A stretch of DNA of 17,929 nt, taken from positions 1-17,929 of the forward strand of contig DROE01000078.1 of NCBI GenBank assembly GCA_011322005.1, given 5' to 3'. This DNA is from Devosia sp. (lineage in GTDB: Bacteria; Pseudomonadota; Alphaproteobacteria; Rhizobiales; Devosiaceae). The notes beneath the pieces are model-generated. The model was given only the letters and a program-made list of their open reading frames with translations, did no database searches and had not been told where the DNA came from. This document shows positions 13,351 to 17,929 of the stretch, in pieces. Each line of letters opens with the position of its first letter. Position 1 is the stretch's first letter. The translations under genes and the position numbers were made by a program.

Positions 13351-14052
13351 ATGAATAACAGAGAACTCAGGTTGTCCGTCATCTCACGGGTCCTCAAGCT
13401 GTCGGGGTCGGTGCTGCTCTTCGGCGCGCTGGCTGCTTGCGCGAGTTCTTCGCCCTTTTCAAGTTCGCGCCGGTTTTCCTCTCCGCCCGAACAATTGGCT
13501 CCGGTGGCCAATTCCGATGTGCAAAGTTCAGAACTGCCTCCTCTGACCGGGGCCAACCCTTCCGGCGATCCTTTGTTGCAGGGGGCGGATGGCACCAGTG
13601 GCGCCACCCAGTTTGGGTTTCCCGTTGATGGGCAGGTTTCTCAGGATCCCTTGTTGATGCCCGATGGTTCACCGGCGCAGATTGCAGCGACCAACCCGGA
13701 TGGCTCGATTGTTTCGGTCGGGTCCACGGGTGTACCGGCAAATGCACAGTCCCGTGATTTGAGCGGAGGGCTTAGCACACAGAAACTTCTGGGGACGTGG
13801 ACCGTGATAGCTGGAGCCGACCAATGCCGGGTCAATCTGACCCAGACATTGAAGTCAGGCACTGATCGCCAGCGTGCTTCGGCGCCGAGTTGCTCCATTT
13901 CAACTCTTGCGGGGCTGGCATCGTGGAAACTGGCGGGCACACAGGTGCAGTTTTTCAATGAGAGCGGGCAGTTGATCGGGGCGCTTTTGCAATCTGGTAA
14001 CCGGTTTATTGGTACGCTTGCGGGTGGCCAGGGCATCTCGATGGCGGGATAG
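13351..14052 (+). CDS. Omp19-like outer-membrane lipoprotein with AprI/Inh protease-inhibitor domain
   Basis: This 233-residue protein has a lipoprotein signal peptide ending in the lipobox Leu-Ala-Ala-Cys, with Cys30 the lipidated residue. A long Ser/Pro/Gly-rich, low-complexity linker (about 31-140) follows. The C-terminal domain (about 145-233) has the AprI/Inh layout: GTW with Trp150, Cys159 and Cys181 (likely disulfide), ASW with Trp192, and repeated Gly turns to the end. The whole architecture resembles Brucella Omp19, which inhibits host and bacterial proteases. The linker is longer than in Omp19. It probably sits on the inner leaflet or surface of the outer membrane. The ATG at 13351 is chosen because it begins the basic signal peptide; in-frame upstream codons back to 13291 lie in the promoter. 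zapE follows within 7 bases. Confidence 0.85.
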   Translation: MNNRELRLSVISRVLKLSGSVLLFGALAACASSSPFSSSRRFSSPPEQLAPVANSDVQSSELPPLTGANPSGDPLLQGADGTSGATQFGFPVDGQVSQDPLLMPDGSPAQIAATNPDGSIVSVGSTGVPANAQSRDLSGGLSTQKLLGTWTVIAGADQCRVNLTQTLKSGTDRQRASAPSCSISTLAGLASWKLAGTQVQFFNESGQLIGALLQSGNRFIGTLAGGQGISMAG

Positions 14053-14059
14053 GTCTTCC

Positions 14060-15235
14060 TTGGGCCGCATAGTGGGGCCAACGGGTGTGGGCAGACAAAA
14101 TACTCAGCCTCTGGATCAGTCGGGACCAAGCGGTCTGCTTGCAACCTATGAAGGGCTGGTGACGCGCGGAGCTCTTTTTGATGACGGGGCGCAGCGCGCG
14201 GCGCTTGGAAGGCTGGAGATCATTTCGGATTGCCTGGGTCAATCTTCAGGCAATGGCGGTATGGCCGGGTTCTTCCGGCGACGCCGAAATGCGCCTAAGG
14301 GTCTTTATCTGTGGGGGGGGGTTGGCGGGGGAAAAACCCTGCTCATGGACCTGTTTTTTGAAACTGCGCCCATTGTTTGCAAGCGACGGGTACATTTTCA
14401 CGAATTTATGGACAAAATCCACCAAAGTGTCGCCAAAGTCCGCGCAAAACCCTCCAAAATCAGGAACGATGGAGATCCGATTGCCCAGGTGGTCAAACCG
14501 ATCATCAAAAAAGTGAGGCTTTTGTGTTTTGACGAATTTCACGTCAACGACATAACAAACGCCATGCTGCTCGGGCGCCTGTTCGAAAAATTCTTTGCCG
14601 CCGGCATGGTGGTGGTGGCGACTTCGAACGTGCCCCCGGATGGGCTATATAAAGACGGATTGAACCGGGCGTTGTTCTTGCCGTTTCTGGACCAGCTCAA
14701 ATCCCACTGTGAGGTGATGGAACTTGCTGCAACCACCGATTATCGGCGGGACAAGCTCTCAAGCCAGCCGGTTTTTCAATATGGCTCCCCGCCGGAAACA
14801 AAAGAGGCGATGGACCAGATCTGGCACAAGCTGAGAGGCGGTCAGTCTGACAAGCCCGGTGTGGTCGAATCTCTTGGCCGGGAAATCAGAGTACCCCGCC
14901 AGAGCATGGGTGCGGCCCGTTTCAGCTTTGACGACCTTTGCGAACAGCCGCTTGGGGCGCGGGACTATCTGGCGGTTGCCCACGCCTTTCACACACTGAT
15001 GATTGATAATGTCCCGCAATTCTGCCGGGATAATTCAAATGCCGCCAAGAGGTTCATTCTTCTGGTCGATACGCTTTATGATCGCGGGGTAAAGCTGGCT
15101 GCAAGCTTTGAAGCTCCGCTTGAGGCCTTGTCTGGGGACCGGGACACGGCCTTTGAGTTCAGGCGTTGCGAATCACGGCTTAGGGAAATGGCCTCGGATG
15201 CCTATCTCTCGGCGCCGCGAAATATGGACGCATAG
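14060..15235 (+). CDS. zapE: Cell-division ATPase ZapE (AFG1-like)
   Basis: This AFG1/ZapE-family P-loop ATPase, shown in E. coli to act on the division ring under stress, is 391 residues long from this start. The Walker A motif GGVGGGKT lies at about 86-93 and is followed by LLMDLFF. Walker B LLCFDEF (about 154-160) continues HVNDITNAMLL, the family hallmark. The N-terminal YEGLVTRGALFDDGAQ (about 30-45) and C-terminal RFILLVDTLYDRGVKLAASFEAP are also typical. No ATG precedes the conserved region. I chose TTG at 14060, with AGG (14051-14053) over the lipoprotein stop; GTG at 14072 is equally reasonable. The 7-base gap suggests it is co-transcribed with the lipoprotein. The position upstream of mdh is common in alphaproteobacteria. 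Confidence 0.9.
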   Translation: MGRIVGPTGVGRQNTQPLDQSGPSGLLATYEGLVTRGALFDDGAQRAALGRLEIISDCLGQSSGNGGMAGFFRRRRNAPKGLYLWGGVGGGKTLLMDLFFETAPIVCKRRVHFHEFMDKIHQSVAKVRAKPSKIRNDGDPIAQVVKPIIKKVRLLCFDEFHVNDITNAMLLGRLFEKFFAAGMVVVATSNVPPDGLYKDGLNRALFLPFLDQLKSHCEVMELAATTDYRRDKLSSQPVFQYGSPPETKEAMDQIWHKLRGGQSDKPGVVESLGREIRVPRQSMGAARFSFDDLCEQPLGARDYLAVAHAFHTLMIDNVPQFCRDNSNAAKRFILLVDTLYDRGVKLAASFEAPLEALSGDRDTAFEFRRCESRLREMASDAYLSAPRNMDA

Positions 15236-15269
15236 GCTGGGTTTTTCGCGATCTTTGGGGCCTTGCGGG

Positions 15270-15289
15270 ACAAAAACCGGACAAAAACC
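15270..15289. repeat. Short tandem repeat ACAAAAACC, 11-bp period
   Basis: ACAAAAACC occurs at 15270-15278 and 15281-15289, one helical turn apart, 35 bases after zapE. Such phased direct repeats can be regulator sites for the downstream mdh operon, but two short copies are weak evidence. The rest of the 164-bp gap has a TTGACG at 15323-15328 without a convincing -10 partner. Confidence 0.25.
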
Positions 15290-15399
15290 AGTGAAGTTCC
15301 CTTGGCACCCGCAATAGGGATGTTGACGGGTTGCGCCGGGCAATCGGGGGCGGTAACAGTTGGCCTGTCTTCAAATCAAAGTGACAGGATGGTTCTCTC

Positions 15400-16380
15400 A
15401 TGCCCAGCGATAATTCGGCCCGCAAGAAAATTGCCCTGATCGGTGCAGGTCAGATCGGGGGGACGCTGGCGCATCTGGCGGCGATCAAGGACCTGGGCGA
15501 TGTGGTGCTTTTTGATATTGCCGACGGAGTGCCGCAGGGCAAGGCGTTGGACCTTTCCCAATCGGCTCCCGAAACCGGTTTTGATGCCAACCTGTGGGGT
15601 ACTTCGGAGTATAAGGGAATTGCCGGGGCCGACGTGATAATCGTTACCGCCGGGGTGCCGCGCAAACCGGGGATGAGCCGGGACGATCTGCTGGAAATCA
15701 ACCTCAAGGTCATGGAGCAGGTGGGGGCGGGGATTGCAAAATATGCGCCGGAGGCCTTTGTCATCTGCATCACCAATCCGCTGGACGCCATGGTGTGGGC
15801 GCTGCAACGCTTTTCGGGCCTTCCCACCTCCCATGTGGTGGGAATGGCGGGGGTTCTGGACAGTTCGCGTTTTTGTCATTTCATTGCCGAGGAACTCGGT
15901 GTCTCCATTGAAGATGTCAATGCCTTCGTCATGGGCGGACACGGAGATACGATGGTGCCGCTGCCGCGCTATTCGACGGTTGCCGGTATTCCACTGACCG
16001 ATGTGGTGAAAATGGGCTGGCTCAAGAAAAGCCGCCTTGAGGAAATCGTTCAGCGCACCCGCGATGGGGGAGCGGAAATCGTCGGTCTGCTGAAAACCGG
16101 TTCGGCCTATTATGCTCCGGCAACCGCTGCCATTGCCATGGCGGAGAGCTATCTCAAGGACAAAAAACGCGTTCTGCCGTGCGCTGCCTTTCTAAAGGGT
16201 GAATTTGGAGTGAAGGGTGTTTATGTGGGCGTGCCATGCGTGCTTGGAGCCGGGGGTGTGGAGCGCATCGTTGAAATTTCCCTGAACCGTACCGAGCAAA
16301 ACCAGTTCAACAAGTCGGTGGGCTCGGTTGAGAGGCTGATCGGGGATTGCAAGAAAATCGCACCGCGGCTGGCTTCTTAA
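15400..16380 (+). CDS. mdh: Malate dehydrogenase (LDH-like type)
   Basis: This enzyme oxidises malate to oxaloacetate with NAD in the cytoplasm, the last TCA step. It has 326 residues and is of the lactate-dehydrogenase-like class usual in alphaproteobacteria. The NAD loop is GAGQIGG at 15-21, with acidic Asp39 in LFDIADG ending the second strand. The substrate-binding Arg88 and Arg94 lie in GVPRKPGMSRDDLL, Asp154 and Arg157 in VLDSSRF, and the catalytic His181 in GGHGDTMVPL. The ATG at 15400 has AGGA (15386-15389) 10 bases upstream. The N-terminal MPSDNSA adds a few residues compared with common homologues, which begin nearer MARKKIALIGAG. It is followed by sucC after 55 bases with no terminator, indicating one operon. 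Confidence 0.97.
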   Translation: MPSDNSARKKIALIGAGQIGGTLAHLAAIKDLGDVVLFDIADGVPQGKALDLSQSAPETGFDANLWGTSEYKGIAGADVIIVTAGVPRKPGMSRDDLLEINLKVMEQVGAGIAKYAPEAFVICITNPLDAMVWALQRFSGLPTSHVVGMAGVLDSSRFCHFIAEELGVSIEDVNAFVMGGHGDTMVPLPRYSTVAGIPLTDVVKMGWLKKSRLEEIVQRTRDGGAEIVGLLKTGSAYYAPATAAIAMAESYLKDKKRVLPCAAFLKGEFGVKGVYVGVPCVLGAGGVERIVEISLNRTEQNQFNKSVGSVERLIGDCKKIAPRLAS

Positions 16381-16435
16381 AAAGGTCGGGAGCCGAAGCC
16401 AAAATATTGCGAACAAACATATCAAGGGGCACCAA

Positions 16436-17629
16436 ATGAACATTCATGAACATCAGGCCAAGGCACTGTTGAAGGAGTTTGGTGCGCCGGTTGCACAGGG
16501 CGTGGCGATATTCAAGACCAGCGAAGCCATGGCGGCGGCACAAAGTCTGCCCGGTCCGCTTTATGTGGTCAAAACCCAAATTCATGCCGGGGGGCGGGGC
16601 AAGGGGCGGTTCAAGGAACTGGGAGAAGAGGCTGAGGGCGGTGTGCGGCTGGCCAAGTCCATTGAGGATGTTGTCTCCCATGCCGGGGAGATGCTGGGCA
16701 ATACGCTGGTGACCAAGCAGACCGGCCCCGAGGGCAAACAGGTCAATCGGCTCTATATCGAAAACGGAGCCAATATTGCCCGCGAGCTTTATCTCTCCAT
16801 TCTGGTGGATCGGGAAACCGGTCGGGTGAGCTTTGTCGTCTCAACCGAAGGGGGAATGGATATTGAAGGGGTGGCGGCCGAAACCCCGGAAAAAATCCAC
16901 ACGATAGGCATTCATCCCGACACCGGCGTTAGTGAAGCGGATGCAACAAAGCTGTGTGATGCGCTTGAGCTTGAAGGAGTGGCGCGCGCCGATGGCATGA
17001 AGCTGTTCCCGATCCTTTACAATGCCTTTGTCGAGAAGGACATGAGCCTTCTGGAGATCAATCCGCTGATCGTTCTGGATAATGGCGGTTTGCAGGTGCT
17101 TGATGCCAAGCTCTCCTTTGACAACAACGCTCTGTTCCGCCATCCCGAGATCGAAGCGCTGCGCGACCTGAGCGAAGAGGACGAAAAAGAGATCGAGGCG
17201 GGCAAGCATGACCTGGCCTATATCGCCCTTGATGGCACCATCGGGTGCATGGTCAACGGGGCGGGGCTGGCCATGGCGACGATGGATATCATCAAGCTTT
17301 ACGGGGAGCAACCGGCCAACTTTCTGGACGTTGGGGGCGGTGCCACGGTGGAAAAGGTCACCGCCGCCTTCAAGATCATTACCTCCGATGCAAACGTCAA
17401 AGGCATTCTGGTCAATATTTTTGGTGGCATCATGCGCTGCGATGTCATTGCCGAGGGTGTATTGCAGGCGGTCAAGGAAGTGGGCCTGAGCGTGCCGCTG
17501 GTCGTTCGGCTTGAGGGCACCAAGGTGGCCGAGGGCAAAAGGCTTATCGACGAAAGCGATCTGGATGTGATTTCAGCCGGCGATCTTGATGATGCCGCAC
17601 AAAAAATCGTCGCGGCGGTGAGAGGCTGA
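16436..17629 (+). CDS. sucC: Succinyl-CoA synthetase (ADP-forming) subunit beta
   Basis: Together with SucD (not in the window), SucC converts succinyl-CoA to succinate with substrate-level ATP formation. It has 397 residues, normal length. The N-terminal ATP-grasp domain starts MNIHEHQAKALLKEFG and includes the nucleotide-binding KTQIHAGGRGKG (about 46-57) and the metal/phosphate-binding EINPL (about 205-209). The C-terminal CoA-ligase-type domain has NGAGLAMATMDI, GGGAT and FGGIMRCDVIAEG, which contact SucD. AAGGGG (16424-16429) lies 6 bases before the ATG. It is second in the mdh-sucC operon. A secreted-protein gene begins 27 bases after its stop, where sucD would usually be. Confidence 0.97.
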   Translation: MNIHEHQAKALLKEFGAPVAQGVAIFKTSEAMAAAQSLPGPLYVVKTQIHAGGRGKGRFKELGEEAEGGVRLAKSIEDVVSHAGEMLGNTLVTKQTGPEGKQVNRLYIENGANIARELYLSILVDRETGRVSFVVSTEGGMDIEGVAAETPEKIHTIGIHPDTGVSEADATKLCDALELEGVARADGMKLFPILYNAFVEKDMSLLEINPLIVLDNGGLQVLDAKLSFDNNALFRHPEIEALRDLSEEDEKEIEAGKHDLAYIALDGTIGCMVNGAGLAMATMDIIKLYGEQPANFLDVGGGATVEKVTAAFKIITSDANVKGILVNIFGGIMRCDVIAEGVLQAVKEVGLSVPLVVRLEGTKVAEGKRLIDESDLDVISAGDLDDAAQKIVAAVRG

Positions 17630-17656
17630 ACGTCAACGGCAAAAGGGAGAATCCGA

Positions 17657-17929
17657 ATGCGTGTTATTAGTCTGGTTCTATTGAGCGCCCTTGCTTTTGG
17701 GTCAATGCAGCCGGTTCTGGCCAAGGTCAAACCGGGCGCAAACAAAGATACGGAATCCGGGAACGGTCCCAGCGCGACGGTCCTGGTGGAAGATGCGATA
17801 CGGCTGTGCCAGCTGATCGTGGATAATGAACGCGCCATTCTGGACGCCCTTGAATTTGAGGGCTGGAGCCAGAATGTCGAATATAATATCGGCAATGCGC
17901 CCTTCTACAAGGAAATTACCGCTTCCATC
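17657..17929 (+). CDS. Secreted protein of unknown function, 3'-truncated by window edge
   Basis: From ATG 17657 the frame is open for 91 codons to the window end. The start has AAAAGGGAGA (17641-17650) 6 bases upstream. The first 22 residues (MRVISLVLLSALAFGS, cleavage after VLA) form a signal peptide. The mature part begins with a charged, low-complexity segment (Lys/Gly/Asn/Ser) and then a helical-looking domain with one visible Cys51 and Trp70. No family is recognised. It is in the mdh-sucC transcription unit by spacing. Whether it separates sucC from sucD or replaces it at this locus cannot be seen. Confidence 0.75.
   Translation, partial: MRVISLVLLSALAFGSMQPVLAKVKPGANKDTESGNGPSATVLVEDAIRLCQLIVDNERAILDALEFEGWSQNVEYNIGNAPFYKEITASI

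Noticed and set aside
15323..15351. TTGACG as a -35 element for an mdh promoter
   Set aside because: No acceptable -10 lies 15-19 bases downstream (the sequence there is GC-rich), so I did not list it as a promoter.
1..17929. CRISPR arrays, tRNA and rRNA genes, phage genes, toxin-antitoxin pairs
   Set aside because: I found no regularly spaced repeats, cloverleaf-like sequences or phage proteins. The two-gene pairs present are explained by known housekeeping families.

Overview
The window looks like ordinary chromosome from an alphaproteobacterium, most likely of the order Hyphomicrobiales (Rhizobiales). The signs are an Omp19-like lipoprotein with an AprI/Inh domain, a DUF1737 protein, alpha-type SdhCDAB, LDH-type malate dehydrogenase next to sucC, a PagL-like acyloxyacyl hydrolase, and a nested palindromic repeat of a kind I remember from Rhizobiales genomes. 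I have no species-level evidence.

Layout, left to right. At 1-5140 on the plus strand are the end of a PagL-like outer-membrane lipid A deacylase, asd (lysine/threonine/methionine branch), a membrane-anchored GGDEF-EAL protein, and an EamA-type exporter. At 5133-6609 on the minus strand are a beta-carbonic anhydrase and a short-chain dehydrogenase. The dehydrogenase is broken by one extra base in a homopolymer and has also lost both the catalytic Ser and Tyr. A LysR regulator (6860-7786) is divergent from it and is followed closely by a DUF1737 gene. At 8107-12120 is the succinate dehydrogenase cluster sdhC-sdhD-sdhA, then a small secreted protein of unknown function, then sdhB. The 642-nt sdhA-sdhB interval is rich in hairpins. 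At 12240-13204 are an AhpD-like protein, a 343-bp non-coding element with 20-bp terminal inverted repeats and flanking CTAG (a probable MITE), and a DUF2007-like gene whose ribosome-binding site abuts the element. At 13351-17929 are an Omp19-like lipoprotein, the ATPase gene zapE, mdh, sucC, and the start of a secreted protein where sucD would often be expected.

The core of the window is the oxidative TCA cycle: SdhCDAB (succinate to fumarate plus ubiquinol), Mdh (malate to oxaloacetate) and SucC (succinyl-CoA to succinate, with a SucD presumably beyond the window). ZapE next to TCA genes is a common alphaproteobacterial arrangement.

I found no convincing new multi-gene system, defence island, prophage, CRISPR array, tRNA or rRNA. 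The points most worth a second look are the MITE beside the DUF2007-like gene, the secreted protein inside the sdh cluster, the decayed dehydrogenase, and a perfect 15-bp palindrome in the spacer of the lipoprotein promoter.
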